Assembly: GCA_009780315.1 (NCBI GenBank)
Contig: WRAH01000004.1
Location: 62,001-126,000, forward strand
DNA length: 64,000 nt
Reading direction: 5' to 3'
Source: Defluviitaleaceae bacterium
GTDB lineage: Bacteria > Bacillota > Clostridia > Lachnospirales > WQUN01
Shown here in pieces: positions 37,921-47,789 of the stretch. The notes under the pieces were generated by a model. That model saw only the letters and a program-made list of their open reading frames with translations. It had not been told where the DNA came from and ran no database searches. The position numbers were made by a program, and so were the translations under genes. Each line of letters starts with the position of its first letter. Within the stretch, counting starts at the first letter, position 1.

Positions 37921-38901
37921 ATGAGCAAACAAGAAGACCAAATATATTATGGCGGACAAGCCGTAATGGAAGGCATTTTAATGCGCGGTACAAAAGCTTA
38001 TGCAATGGCAGTGCGCCGTCCAAATGGTGAAATTGCAATGATAGAGAAGCCAATTTCAACCATAACCCAGCGGTATCCATTTTTGAAATGGCCGCTTATT
38101 CGTGGTGTTGTTGCGCTTTGTAGCTCAATGGCACTAGGTTTTAGTGCGCTTTCTCAATCTGCGGATATTGCAATGGAAGATGAAACACCGCCAACCTCAT
38201 CCTTTGAAAAATTTTTGGCAGACAAACTTGGTGACAAAGTGAACGATATTTTAAAAATATTTGCAATGATTATTGCAGTTGTTATTGCGATTGGTTTGTT
38301 TATGTTGCTTCCTGCCTTTTTAGGCTCACTCCTTCCCATACATGCGGCATGGACTGGCATTATTGAAGGGCTTATTCGCATTACAATTTTTGTAAGCTAT
38401 ATATTCATCGTTTCACGTTCAAAGGATATTCAACGTGTTTTTCAATATCATGGCGCGGAACATAAAGCAATAAATTGTCATGAAGCAAATTTATCTTTGA
38501 CGGCTGAAAATGTAGCAAGCTGTAATCGTTTGCACAAGCGTTGCGGTACAAGTTTTATGCTGGTTGTAATGGTTGTCACGATGCTTTTATTTATGATTAT
38601 TCAAGTGGATGGAATTTGGCTAAGATTTGCTTCACGGATTCTTCTTTTGCCTGTCATTGCTGGAATTTCTTATGAGGTCAGCGTAAAATGGGCAGGACGG
38701 CACGATAATTTTTTTGTTAATATAATCACTGCCCCAGGAATGCTCATGCAACGTCTCACCACAGGTGAACCAGATGAAGGGCAAATTGAAATTGCCATAA
38801 CCGCGTTAAATAAATGTCTTGAGCAAGAAAACCCAATAAAACTGCCTGAAGTTGAATTTGAAGCAGTTGGTAATTTAAAAGTTGAGGGGAAAAAAGAGTG
38901 A
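37921..38901 (+). CDS. YqhQ-like DUF1385 membrane protein
   Basis: The 326-residue protein matches DUF1385/YqhQ: YYGGQAVMEGILMRG near the N-terminus, several membrane helices, and FQYHGAEHKAINCHE in the middle. YqhQ is a conserved membrane protein of Firmicutes without a firmly established function. The ATG at 37921 follows AAAGGAA; the GTG at 37900 is upstream of that site. It overlaps prmC by four bases, the usual neighbour order yqhQ/prmC/prfA in Clostridia. Confidence 0.92.
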   Translation: MSKQEDQIYYGGQAVMEGILMRGTKAYAMAVRRPNGEIAMIEKPISTITQRYPFLKWPLIRGVVALCSSMALGFSALSQSADIAMEDETPPTSSFEKFLADKLGDKVNDILKIFAMIIAVVIAIGLFMLLPAFLGSLLPIHAAWTGIIEGLIRITIFVSYIFIVSRSKDIQRVFQYHGAEHKAINCHEANLSLTAENVASCNRLHKRCGTSFMLVVMVVTMLLFMIIQVDGIWLRFASRILLLPVIAGISYEVSVKWAGRHDNFFVNIITAPGMLMQRLTTGEPDEGQIEIAITALNKCLEQENPIKLPEVEFEAVGNLKVEGKKE

Positions 38902-39722
38902 CCCTGTCCGAAGCATTAAAAAGCGGTACAGAAAAGGTAGGACGGCGTGACGCAATGTTATTGCTTTCGTATATAACAGGCAATGATGAGTCTTGGATAA
39001 TGATTCATGGTGATGAAGCGATTAAACCATCTCATTACACAATGTATTTGGCTGACTTAGAGCGGTACTATAATGGTGAACCCATGCAATATATACTTGG
39101 CAAATGGGCTTTCATGGGGATAGAGTTTAATGTGGATAAACGTGCTTTAATTCCACGGTCAGAAACAGAACTGTTGGTTGAAGAAGCTTTAAAGTTTATT
39201 CAATATTCACAAAAACCCCTTATCAATGTATTGGATATTTGTACAGGAACAGGGTGCATAGCCTTATCAATTGCATGTTTAACCGAGGCTAAAACAACAA
39301 AGATAACGGCTGTTGATATATCTTCAGATGCGTTATCTCTTGCGAAAGAAAATGCCGAAAAATTGAATATTCCACCAAGTCATGTGAAGTTTATCAAGTC
39401 TGACTTAGCTGATGTAATAATCAATCAAAAATTTGATGTCATCATTTCTAACCCACCATATATCTTGCATGAAGATATAGCCACACTTTCCCAAACAGTA
39501 CGTGATTTTGAGCCGCACCTAGCCTTAGATGGAGGAAAAGATGGGATGGATATATACCGAAGGTTAATTCCGCAAAGTTTTGAATTGCTCAATAATGGTG
39601 GTATGTTATTGCTGGAAATAGGGCCTGTAGCGGTTGTGAATTTAATGGCAGATTTTAAAGAGATAAAAATTATCCAGGATTATGCAGGTTTAGAGCGCAT
39701 AGTCACAGGTGTAAAGATTTAA
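38898..39722 (+). CDS. prmC: Release factor glutamine methyltransferase
   Basis: The 274-residue SAM-dependent methyltransferase has ALIPRSETELLVEE, the SAM-binding LDICTGTGCIAL and the catalytic NPPY motif (ISNPPYI). PrmC methylates the GGQ glutamine of release factors; prfA follows directly. The start is GTG at 38898, overlapping the upstream gene (GTGA). Confidence 0.95.
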   Translation: MTLSEALKSGTEKVGRRDAMLLLSYITGNDESWIMIHGDEAIKPSHYTMYLADLERYYNGEPMQYILGKWAFMGIEFNVDKRALIPRSETELLVEEALKFIQYSQKPLINVLDICTGTGCIALSIACLTEAKTTKITAVDISSDALSLAKENAEKLNIPPSHVKFIKSDLADVIINQKFDVIISNPPYILHEDIATLSQTVRDFEPHLALDGGKDGMDIYRRLIPQSFELLNNGGMLLLEIGPVAVVNLMADFKEIKIIQDYAGLERIVTGVKI

Positions 39723-39761
39723 AAATGATTAGTATACAATTATCGAAGGAGCATGTGAAAA

Positions 39762-40829
39762 ATGTTTGACAGATTAGATGAGCTAGAAACAAAATTTTCA
39801 GAACTATCTGAAACCATTAGTGACCCAGAAGTCATTGCTGACACAAACCGTTGGCGTGGTTTGATGAAGGAGCATAGTGACCTCACGCCTGTGATAGATG
39901 CTTATCGTGAATATAAGCGTTTACGTGACCAAGTAGACGATGCAAAAATGTTGTTGAATGAAGAATCAGACGAAGACCTGCGCCAGCTTGCAAAAGAAGA
40001 AGTAAAAGAAGGTACAGATGCCCTTGAAAAAATTAGCGAAGCGTTAAAAATTCTTTTGCTCCCCAAAGACCCTAATGATGAAAAGAATGTAATCGTGGAA
40101 ATTCGCGGCGGTGCGGGAGGGGATGAAGCCGCTTTATTTGCATCCAACCTATACCGTATGTATGGTTTATATGCCGAACGTCGCCGCTGGAAAACAGAAA
40201 TCATGAGTTTTAATGAAAATGGAATTGGTGGTTTTAAAGAAGTTTCTTTCATGATTCAAGGGCGCGGAGCATATTCTCGTTTAAAGTATGAAAGCGGTGT
40301 TCACCGTGTTCAACGTGTACCTGCAACGGAATCCAGCGGACGTATTCATACATCTACCGTCACTGTGGCAGTGCTTCCCGAAGCGGAAGATTTAGATGTA
40401 AACCTAAATATGGCAGATGTGCGTGTGGATATATACCGCTCGTCTGGAAATGGTGGGCAAAGTGTAAATACTACAGACTCTGCTGTTCGTGTAACGCACA
40501 TGCCGTCAGGCATTGTGGTTGCTTGCCAAGATGAAAAATCACAATTAAAAAATAAGGATAAGGCGTTAAAAATTCTTCGTGCGCGTTTATATGATATGGA
40601 ACAAGAGCGTTTGCATTCAGAGTTAAGCGCAGAACGCCGTAGCCAAATTGGTACAGGTGACCGTAGTGAGCGTATTCGCACATATAATTATCCTCAAAGC
40701 CGTGTGACAGACCATCGTATTGGATTGACTTTGCATAAACTCGATGCGGTGCTTAATGGCGACTTGGACGAAATATTAGATACATGTATCACCCATGACC
40801 AAGCTAAAAAATTACAAGGAGAAGGGTAA
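39762..40829 (+). CDS. prfA: Peptide chain release factor 1
   Basis: The 355-residue protein reads UAA/UAG stop codons. It has the class I release factor signatures [13 protein letters not shown], the tRNA-mimic region with [14 protein letters not shown] (the PxT tripeptide type of RF1), and the catalytic GGQ ([19 protein letters not shown]). The ATG at 39762 follows AAGGAGC. It is placed behind prmC, its modifying enzyme. Confidence 0.97.
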   Translation: MFDRLDELETKFSELSETISDPEVIADTNRWRGLMKEHSDLTPVIDAYREYKRLRDQVDDAKMLLNEESDEDLRQLAKEEVKEGTDALEKISEALKILLLPKDPNDEKNVIVEIRGGAGGDEAALFASNLYRMYGLYAERRRWKTEIMSFNENGIGGFKEVSFMIQGRGAYSRLKYESGVHRVQRVPATESSGRIHTSTVTVAVLPEAEDLDVNLNMADVRVDIYRSSGNGGQSVNTTDSAVRVTHMPSGIVVACQDEKSQLKNKDKALKILRARLYDMEQERLHSELSAERRSQIGTGDRSERIRTYNYPQSRVTDHRIGLTLHKLDAVLNGDLDEILDTCITHDQAKKLQGEG

Positions 40830-40869
40830 AATAACAACCCTTTACCATTATAGAAGGAGATTTTTTATT

Positions 40870-42099
40870 ATGACAGAGGCAAAGTTGAAAAAGTATGCAG
40901 AGCTTTTAGTTCGTGCAGGCGGAAATGTACAAAAAGGGCAACTGGTGGTCATTAACGTAGACGTAAATGATGCCCGATTTGGACGGATGGTGCGTGATTG
41001 TGCCTATGACGCAGGTGCATCCGAAGTATTTATCATTTGGGAAGATGATAGCTCTGTTCGTGAACGGTATCTTCGTGCAGATTCATCTGTTTTTGATACT
41101 TTTCCAGAATGGACAGTAGAGCGATTCCGTCATTTTGATGAAAGCGGTGCGGTGTATCTTCGTATCACTTCATCTGACCCTGGCTTGCTTGCAGGCACAG
41201 ACCCTGACCGTAGAATGCGCGCAGCAAAAGCAGCGTCTATTGCAACAAAACCACATGCAAAACTGATGATGGACGGCACACTGCGTTGGTCTGTTTGTGC
41301 AGTGCCGTCTCCAGCATGGGCAAAGACAGTTTTCCCTGATTTAACAGAAGAACAAGGGATGGAACGTCTGTGGGAAAGTATCTTAAAAGGCGCAAGAGCT
41401 GACGGTGAAGACCCTATTGCAGACTGGAAAGCACATAAGCAGAGTTTTGTAAAAAAAGTGGAATATCTCAATAAAAAACAATTCACATCACTTCGTTTGA
41501 CAACAGGGCTTGGTACAGATTTGACCATTGGCTTGGTAAAAAATCATCGCTGGGTTGGTGGTGGTGGAAAAACCAAGGATGGTGTAGAAACCTTCCCAAA
41601 CTTACCTACAGAAGAAGTATTCACAATGCCTGACCGTAATAAAGCAAATGGAAAAGTTGTGGCATCTATGCCACTAGCGTATAACGGAAACCTTATTGAA
41701 GATATTATAATCGAATTTAAAGACGGACGCGTCACCAATTATTCTGCCAGTAAGAATGAAGAATCTCTTAAAAATATGATTGAAATGGATGAAGGCGCAC
41801 ATCGCCTTGGTGAAGTTGCCCTTGTTGCAAACTCATCCCCAATCAGCCAAATGGGAATCCTTTTCTATAACACTCTCTTTGACGAAAATGCATCCGCTCA
41901 CTTGGCATTGGGTCGCGCTTACCCTAAAAATATTGAAGGCGGCGGAGAAATGACAACAGAAGCATTAACAGCCGCAGGTGGCAATGATTCTTTAATCCAC
42001 GTTGACTTTATGTTTGGCACAGCAGATTTGCGCGTAATCGGCATTGACGAAAATGGTAATGAAACAGTCTTTTTTGACAAAGGTGAGTTTGTATTTTAA
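40870..42099 (+). CDS. M29-family metallo-aminopeptidase
   Basis: The 409-residue protein matches the thermophilic aminopeptidase family M29 (AmpS/aminopeptidase T/PepS): KYAELLVRAGGNVQKGQ at the start, FPNLPTEEVFTMPD with a metal ligand, and DEGAHRLGEVALV, HLALGRAYP and HVDFMFGT at the end. These are cytosolic, cobalt- or zinc-dependent exopeptidases. The ATG at 40870 follows GAAGGAG; an upstream in-frame ATG at 40795 lies inside prfA. It ends at a hairpin shared with the ogt gene. Confidence 0.93.
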   Translation: MTEAKLKKYAELLVRAGGNVQKGQLVVINVDVNDARFGRMVRDCAYDAGASEVFIIWEDDSSVRERYLRADSSVFDTFPEWTVERFRHFDESGAVYLRITSSDPGLLAGTDPDRRMRAAKAASIATKPHAKLMMDGTLRWSVCAVPSPAWAKTVFPDLTEEQGMERLWESILKGARADGEDPIADWKAHKQSFVKKVEYLNKKQFTSLRLTTGLGTDLTIGLVKNHRWVGGGGKTKDGVETFPNLPTEEVFTMPDRNKANGKVVASMPLAYNGNLIEDIIIEFKDGRVTNYSASKNEESLKNMIEMDEGAHRLGEVALVANSSPISQMGILFYNTLFDENASAHLALGRAYPKNIEGGGEMTTEALTAAGGNDSLIHVDFMFGTADLRVIGIDENGNETVFFDKGEFVF

Positions 42100-42106
42100 A
42101 TAAAAC

Positions 42107-42154
42107 AAGACCCATAAAGTCAAGGTGCAATAAAGCTTTGATTTTATGGGTCTT
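42107..42154 (-). terminator. Terminator between the M29 aminopeptidase and ogt genes
   Basis: A 17-base-pair stem (42107-42123 with 42138-42154, one G-T type pair) and 14-base loop. On the minus strand it is followed by TTTTATTT, so it best fits termination of ogt; it may also stop the plus-strand transcript. Confidence 0.75.
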
Positions 42155-42160
42155 AATGAT

Positions 42161-42643
42161 TTACATACTACGTTTTTCAAGTGCTAATAAAAACTCCTTA
42201 TTTGGCAATCCGCCGCCATATCCTGTTAATTTCCCACTTGCACCAATGACACGATGACAAGGGACAATAATGTTAATAGGATTATGATGATTCGCCCCAC
42301 CAACTGCGCGGCTTGCTTTTGGGTTGCCTATTTTTATTGCAAGCTCCTTGTAGTTAATCGTTTCGCCATATGGAATAGTTATCAATGCTTTCCACACATG
42401 TATTCGGAAATCTGTGCCAATTAACTTCATTGGCACAGTAAATTCCCGTAAGTTTCCTTGGAAATAACTTTCTAATTCGCTGATACATTGCTTCATTACA
42501 GCAGTATTGTCAATATCATCTTCAATTGGTGCGATAAGTGCTTTGGGCGCATCATCCATTGTAAAATTTATGCCAATAATCTTTCCGTTGTGTGCTGTAA
42601 TAAGAAGTTTACCAATAGGTGATTCATATTCTAACGTAGCCAT
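42161..42643 (-). CDS. ogt: Methylated-DNA-protein-cysteine methyltransferase
   Basis: The 160-residue repair protein transfers alkyl groups from O6-methylguanine to its own cysteine in the NIIVPCHRVIG motif; the DNA-binding helix region is SRAVGGANHHNPINI. The length is normal for Ogt/MGMT. It lies three bases behind the TldE-like gene on the minus strand and probably shares its transcript. Confidence 0.95.
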   Translation of the reverse strand: MATLEYESPIGKLLITAHNGKIIGINFTMDDAPKALIAPIEDDIDNTAVMKQCISELESYFQGNLREFTVPMKLIGTDFRIHVWKALITIPYGETINYKELAIKIGNPKASRAVGGANHHNPINIIVPCHRVIGASGKLTGYGGGLPNKEFLLALEKRSM

Positions 42644-42646
42644 TGA

Positions 42647-43990
42647 CTATAACCCCGCAACGCGCAAGCCGCTTGTCAAAATTGAGGGCATTCCGATTTT
42701 TTTTACAAATCTCAAGTCGCTGCCGACTTCATCAATGTTTTTTAACATTTCATAGAAATTTCCTGCAATAGTAATCTGCTCTACTGGTTTAATAATTTTA
42801 CCGCCCTCAACTAAAAATCCATCAGCTGAAAAGGAAAAATCACCACTCACATCATTTGTACCAGAATGTAATCCAGCAAGTTCTGTAATAATTAGTCCTT
42901 TTTCAAGCCCTGTAACAAGTTCATCATATGACTTTTTGCCGGGCACAAGATAAAAGTTTGTGCAAGATGTTTCAATAGCACCGCCATAACCTACTTTAGA
43001 AGCATTGCCTGTAGATTGAACACCATCTTTTTCTGCAGATTTTGTGTTGTAAAGCAACTGCTTTAACACACCGTTTTCAATAATGGCTTTGTTTTGCGTT
43101 GCTACACCTTCTGCATCAAAAGGGGAACTAAATAAATTAAGGTCAGTCACCCCATCGTCACGAATGGTGATGTTAGATGCAGCAATCACTTCACCCAATT
43201 TCTCTTTAGTTAACATGGAGAATCCTTTTTGCCCTTTTTCTGCCATGAAAATACTAGAAAACACGCCAAAAACATCTCGTGCTGTTTCATCGTTAAAAAT
43301 AATCGGATATTCGCCTGTGGGAATAGCCTCTGCATTAAGGTAGCTAATGGCTTTATCTACAGCCTTTTGACCTACAGCTTTATAGTCAAAATCTTTAAAA
43401 TCCCGTCCAATCCATATTTCCGTTCCGCTCTTTGTTTCTCCATTTTCTTCTGCACGGACAATAACATATGCTGTTGCAAAATTCATTTTTTTAGAAAGAT
43501 GAAGTCCATGAGAATTTGCAATTGCCACCCGTGACTCTGTCGTGGCAACAGTGCAATAGTCTGCCATTTTTATACGTGGGTCAAGGTCTGTTACATACTT
43601 ATCCATTGCCAAAGCCCATTGGATTTTTTGTGCTGCATCAATATCGTTAAGGGCAGGGTTATAATTATTAACTTCTGGATATTTGTCATCACCAGTATAC
43701 AATTTTTCCATATCTTCATCTTCGATAATTGTCGCATTGCCAATGGCGTTTTCAAGCAATGGTGTAATACAGTGGATATTCATGTTCTCGCTGTAGGCAT
43801 ATCCCATTTTACCCTCATAGGTTCCTCTAAAACCTACGCCTTCAGTACTGGAATTTTTATATTCGGAAATTTCCCCTTTAAATACTCTAACAGAAAATCC
43901 ATCCTCGGCAGAATAAAATAACTCATAATCGCTAAAGCCTTTGGCTTTGGCTTGAGCAAAAACTTCCTCTTTAAAGGCTTCAAATGTCAT
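42647..43990 (-). CDS. tldE: TldE/PmbA-family protein, pair 1
   Basis: The 447-residue protein has the PmbA/TldE plan (DGFSVRVFKGEISEYKNS at the N-terminus; C-terminal GDFSFSADGFLVEGGKIIKP and TIAGNFYEMLKNI). TldE is the non-catalytic partner of TldD in a heterodimeric protease that degrades unfolded peptides and matures some peptide products. The start is directly after the TldD stop, with its ribosome site GGGAGGT in the end of tldD. A second TldD/TldE pair is at 54061-56791. Confidence 0.92.
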   Translation of the reverse strand: MTFEAFKEEVFAQAKAKGFSDYELFYSAEDGFSVRVFKGEISEYKNSSTEGVGFRGTYEGKMGYAYSENMNIHCITPLLENAIGNATIIEDEDMEKLYTGDDKYPEVNNYNPALNDIDAAQKIQWALAMDKYVTDLDPRIKMADYCTVATTESRVAIANSHGLHLSKKMNFATAYVIVRAEENGETKSGTEIWIGRDFKDFDYKAVGQKAVDKAISYLNAEAIPTGEYPIIFNDETARDVFGVFSSIFMAEKGQKGFSMLTKEKLGEVIAASNITIRDDGVTDLNLFSSPFDAEGVATQNKAIIENGVLKQLLYNTKSAEKDGVQSTGNASKVGYGGAIETSCTNFYLVPGKKSYDELVTGLEKGLIITELAGLHSGTNDVSGDFSFSADGFLVEGGKIIKPVEQITIAGNFYEMLKNIDEVGSDLRFVKKIGMPSILTSGLRVAGL

Positions 43991-45391
43991 TTACTTTCTA
44001 CCTCCCACTGTTAACTCTTTAATACGAATCATTGGTTGACCAACATCTGTTGGTATTGCCCCGCTAATGCTTCCGCACATGCCTTGACCTGGTGCAAAAT
44101 TATCTGCCACACGGTCGATATCCATAAGCACATCATTGCCTTTGCCTATCAATGTTGCGCCGCGCACAGGTTCGGCAATCTTGCCGTTGCGTATCATATA
44201 ACCTTCAAGCACAGCAAAGTTAAATTGACCTGACGCAGGGTCTACAGAGCCGCCGCCCATTTTTGCAGCATACAAACCATATTCTGTATCTCCAATGATT
44301 TCTTCGGTCTTATCTTTTCCGGCAAGGATATACGTGTTGGTCATACGGGAAGTAGGGGCAAAACGATAGTTTTGACGGCGGCCGCTTCCTGTGGAGGGTA
44401 CGCCCATTTTTAGCCCGTTTAAATAATCAACAAGGTATGATTTTAATATACCGTTTTCAATTAAAACATTGCGGCGTGATGGTGTTCCTTCATCGTCAAT
44501 GTTTATACTGCCCCATACCCCAGGAAGGGTTCCGTCATCAATAGCGTTTACGCATGGTGCGGCAATAAGTTCACCTATTTTTCCGCAGAAAGTTGATGCG
44601 CCTTTGGCAACAGCAGTGGCTTCCAAACTATGGGCGCAAGCTTCATGGAAAAGCACGCCGCCGAAGCCATTGTCAATGATGACTGGCATACGTCCGCCGG
44701 GGGCAAAGTCAGCCTTTATCATAGTCGTGGCAATTTTTGCTGAATTTCTACCAAGTTCGGACATGTCTAAACTTTCAATAAACTCAAATCCACCCTTTGC
44801 GCCAGGTGCAAAATATCCTGTTTGCTTCTCATTACCTTCTGACGCAACCGTTTCTATGAAAATACGTGTGCGCACACGTGAATCTTCAGCCCAAACCCCA
44901 TTGGAATTGGCAACAAACATATTTTGTGCAACATGAGAATATGTGTTGGATGTTTGTGTCACAAGAGGGTCAAATGCATATGCCGCATCTGATGCTATTC
45001 TAAGCTGCTCGACAATTGCTTTTTTGCCGACTTTTTCAGGGGGTGTAATTACCTTGTCTGCAAATTTTAAACGCTCACTTCGGTCAAGTGTGATTACACT
45101 TTTTAGTGAGCCTTGTTCTTTTGCTCCAGCTTTTACTGCTTGTGCAGATTCTTTTGCCAGTTTTAATAGGCTTTCACGAGATGTATTATTAGTAAAAGCA
45201 TAAACCGCGCCTGTGCCTTGAATAATGCGCAGTCCAAGTCCATAATCAATACCCCAAGTTGCCTTGTCCACTTGTCCATTGGTCATCTCAATCATGTCTT
45301 TAGTGGTATTTTCTACAAAAATCTCAGCCAAGTCGCCGCCAGTAGACAGCGCGGCTGTTAAAACATCGTACACTAATTGCTTGTCTAACAA
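43991..45391 (-). CDS. tldD: TldD-family metalloprotease, pair 1
   Basis: The 466-residue protein has the TldD metal motif HExxxH (LFHEACAHSLEA) and conserved RMTNTYIL and GGGSVDPASGQFNF segments. It is the catalytic subunit with the downstream TldE. The start is TTG at 45391 after AGGAGG. It forms a two- or three-gene operon with tldE and ogt. Confidence 0.94.
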   Translation of the reverse strand: MLDKQLVYDVLTAALSTGGDLAEIFVENTTKDMIEMTNGQVDKATWGIDYGLGLRIIQGTGAVYAFTNNTSRESLLKLAKESAQAVKAGAKEQGSLKSVITLDRSERLKFADKVITPPEKVGKKAIVEQLRIASDAAYAFDPLVTQTSNTYSHVAQNMFVANSNGVWAEDSRVRTRIFIETVASEGNEKQTGYFAPGAKGGFEFIESLDMSELGRNSAKIATTMIKADFAPGGRMPVIIDNGFGGVLFHEACAHSLEATAVAKGASTFCGKIGELIAAPCVNAIDDGTLPGVWGSINIDDEGTPSRRNVLIENGILKSYLVDYLNGLKMGVPSTGSGRRQNYRFAPTSRMTNTYILAGKDKTEEIIGDTEYGLYAAKMGGGSVDPASGQFNFAVLEGYMIRNGKIAEPVRGATLIGKGNDVLMDIDRVADNFAPGQGMCGSISGAIPTDVGQPMIRIKELTVGGRK

Positions 45392-45559
45392 CGCTAAAAC
45401 CTCCTTTTTTATGAATCAGTCTAATATTACCAAAACATTACGAAAGAATGCAAACTTTTTAAGCAAAATTTTTATATTTAACATCTTTACATATGGCTCA
45501 ATTTTGTTTATAGTTTTCTTAACTGACATTTTCTTAGTGTCACGAAGGGAGAAATATAT

Positions 45560-46450
45560 ATGAACGCAAATTATGTAATCGTAGTAGATTCAACAACTGA
45601 CTTGCCTCCCGCCAAAGCGGAAGCATTGGGGATTGAAGTTATCCCATATATTTTCACAATGGATGGCAAAGAATATTACAATCACTTAGATTATCGTGAT
45701 TTATCTGTGAAAGATTTTTACAATGCATTACGTGCAGGTAAAACAGCATCTACAACACAAGTCACAATTCACCGCTATATGGAATCATGGGAACCATTTT
45801 TGAAAGAAGGCAAAGATGTTCTATATATGTGCCTTTCTTCTGCACTAAGCAAAAGCTATGACCAAAGTGTACTTGCTGCCCGTGAAGCTGCCGAAGCTTA
45901 CCCAGATCGTAAAGTCATTACAATAGACACCAAGTCTGCATCACTGGGGCAGGGGCTTTTGGCACAATATGCTTCAAAAGCACGCGCCGAAGGCAAGTCT
46001 CTTGAAGAAAATGCTGCGTATATGAATGAAATTATCCCACGTGTTCAGCATTGGGTCATGGCTGATGACTTACATCATTTACGTCGGGGCGGGCGTGTTT
46101 CTGGTGCGTCTGCCTTTATTGGAACAATGCTAAGTGTCAAACCCATTCTTACTATACTTTCTGACGGGAAACTTGCGCCTATCCATAAGGTACGTGGACG
46201 TAATAAAGCATTGGCGTACTTTTTAGATAATATGACTGAAATAGGTTTGAATCCCAAAGACCAACCCATTTTCATAGCACATAGTGATGTACCTGAATTT
46301 GCAGAGCAACTTAAAACCATGGTTGCAGAAAAATTTGGTATAAAAGATTTTGTAATCAATGAAATTGGTCCAGTCATTGGTGCGCATACAGGCCCAGGCA
46401 CAATTGCGCTAGTGTATATAGGTGGCAAAGAACGTCCGAAAGGAAACTAA
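45560..46450 (+). CDS. DegV-family fatty-acid-binding protein
   Basis: The 296-residue protein has the DegV form: VVDSTTDLPP at the N-terminus, STTQVTIHRYME, RRGGRVSGASAFIGTMLSVKPIL, and the end IGPVIGAHTGPGTIALVY. DegV/FakB proteins present fatty acids, in some species to the kinase FakA. No FakA gene is next to it here. The ATG follows GAAGGGAG. It is divergent from tldD. Confidence 0.93.
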   Translation: MNANYVIVVDSTTDLPPAKAEALGIEVIPYIFTMDGKEYYNHLDYRDLSVKDFYNALRAGKTASTTQVTIHRYMESWEPFLKEGKDVLYMCLSSALSKSYDQSVLAAREAAEAYPDRKVITIDTKSASLGQGLLAQYASKARAEGKSLEENAAYMNEIIPRVQHWVMADDLHHLRRGGRVSGASAFIGTMLSVKPILTILSDGKLAPIHKVRGRNKALAYFLDNMTEIGLNPKDQPIFIAHSDVPEFAEQLKTMVAEKFGIKDFVINEIGPVIGAHTGPGTIALVYIGGKERPKGN

Positions 46451-46491
46451 TATATTACAGGCTGTAAAAGGCTGAAAGGAAATACAGTAAA

Positions 46492-47481
46492 ATGTCCTTA
46501 AAAATAAAAAATGCAATTCTTCATATTCTTCGCAATGATGGTCGTCCATCGGTTTTTTCTGAGGTGGAACTGGATATTGATAGCGAAATATGCGAAGCAT
46601 TTATACAAAAACATGTAAAAAAACTTATCAACAATCCTGCCGTACGTACAGCTCACTTTAATCCAGAGGTTGAGCTGTACGGTCATCTTGGCGCATATCA
46701 AGCAGGTAATAAATATTTTAAAGAAACTACATTGGCGTTTGCTCAAAAGATGGACACGCTGATGAACCGTTTTACCCAAATTCCGCCATGCGATATGTTG
46801 ATTGCAAGGGTAAGCCACAAAAGCGGTGAATATATTGCCGTGCTTTTGTTAAACTATCAGGAAGTATATGCACACAAAACAAAAGATTCAGATAATCAAC
46901 TGACCACCTGCAATGCACTTCCATTTAGTTCAGGAAAAGTAGAATATGCCGCTCTGATTGGTTTAGAAGGGGCGCAAATGCCCATAAGCTTAATAGAAAA
47001 GCCTGCGACAATTGACGGCAATAGTGTACTTTACTTTTCCGAACATTTCCTTGAGTGTGAAACCTCACCTTCAAAAAAGGAACAAGCGGTTTTAATCAAT
47101 GAAATAACAACAGAGTTTGTGGATGAATACTTTGCCCGTGACCCGGTTGTTTCTGCAAAAATAAAAACTGCGATGCTGGTTGAAGCTGATGCCGAAGAAG
47201 GTTTTATTTCTATGGATAATGTAGCTGCCCAAGCATTTGAAGGACAAGAAGCCCATAAAAGCCAGTACATAAGCACCTTACGAGATGCTGGCGTACAGGC
47301 AGACCTTCCCCTTGGACAACGTGTGGTTAAACAACAATTTTCTACCCATCGTATAAAAGGCGAAAATGGTGTAGAAATTCGTTTTCCTGCTGAACTGGCT
47401 GTAGAAGATGATTCAATAGAATTTACAACCCATTCAGACGGTACAGTGTCTGTGCTTATTAAAAATTTACGAATGGTGTAA
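46492..47481 (+). CDS. Nucleoid-associated protein of the NdpA/YejK family
   Basis: The 329-residue protein has the form of the 37-kDa nucleoid-associated family: an N-terminal KNAILHILRNDG and later RFTQIPPCDMLIAR, EYIAVLLLNYQE. E. coli YejK is found on the nucleoid; in Clostridia homologues are common but uncharacterised. The C-terminal half has the family's mixed charged pattern and ends with FTTHSDGTVSVLIKNL. It is 41 bases behind degV and may be co-transcribed. Confidence 0.82.
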   Translation: MSLKIKNAILHILRNDGRPSVFSEVELDIDSEICEAFIQKHVKKLINNPAVRTAHFNPEVELYGHLGAYQAGNKYFKETTLAFAQKMDTLMNRFTQIPPCDMLIARVSHKSGEYIAVLLLNYQEVYAHKTKDSDNQLTTCNALPFSSGKVEYAALIGLEGAQMPISLIEKPATIDGNSVLYFSEHFLECETSPSKKEQAVLINEITTEFVDEYFARDPVVSAKIKTAMLVEADAEEGFISMDNVAAQAFEGQEAHKSQYISTLRDAGVQADLPLGQRVVKQQFSTHRIKGENGVEIRFPAELAVEDDSIEFTTHSDGTVSVLIKNLRMV

Positions 47482-47498
47482 TATCCCAGGGAGATTGT

Positions 47499-47720
47499 AT
47501 GTATCCAATAGCTGAACAATTTAAAAATGGCACACTAACAAAACCAATCTATAAAAAAACTGAGTTTTTTCAAGGTGGATTTTTTGCCATACAGGAAAGA
47601 TTTAAAAAAAGCATGTCCTCATTTCCAAGTGCATATCAAGAGTTTCAAAATCGCACCAGTGCAATGGAAGATAATACCAGGATATTACAGACTATGTGGG
47701 ATTATATTAAGATTGTTTGA
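47499..47720 (+). CDS. Small hypothetical protein
   Basis: A 73-residue frame starting with ATG at 47499, with AGGGAG upstream and 17 bases behind the nucleoid-protein gene. The peptide has no membrane segment and no motif that I recognise; it has aromatic residues early (TEFFQGGFFAIQERF) and is probably helical later. The spacing, ribosome site and the hairpin just after its stop suggest a real gene. Confidence 0.6.
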   Translation: MYPIAEQFKNGTLTKPIYKKTEFFQGGFFAIQERFKKSMSSFPSAYQEFQNRTSAMEDNTRILQTMWDYIKIV

Positions 47721-47721
47721 A

Positions 47722-47755
47722 AACACTGCAATGGGCATTTTGCCCTTGCGGTGTT
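47722..47755 (+). terminator. Hairpin after the small hypothetical gene
   Basis: AACACTGCAATGGGCA and TGCCCTTGCGGTGTT form a strong stem with a TTT loop and one bulge, two bases after the stop at 47720. The following T run is weak (GGGTAGTTTTA), so termination may be partial and the prepilin peptidase gene could be read through. Confidence 0.5.
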
Positions 47756-47789
47756 GGGTAGTTTTACATAGATATTAAAGGTGAAATAT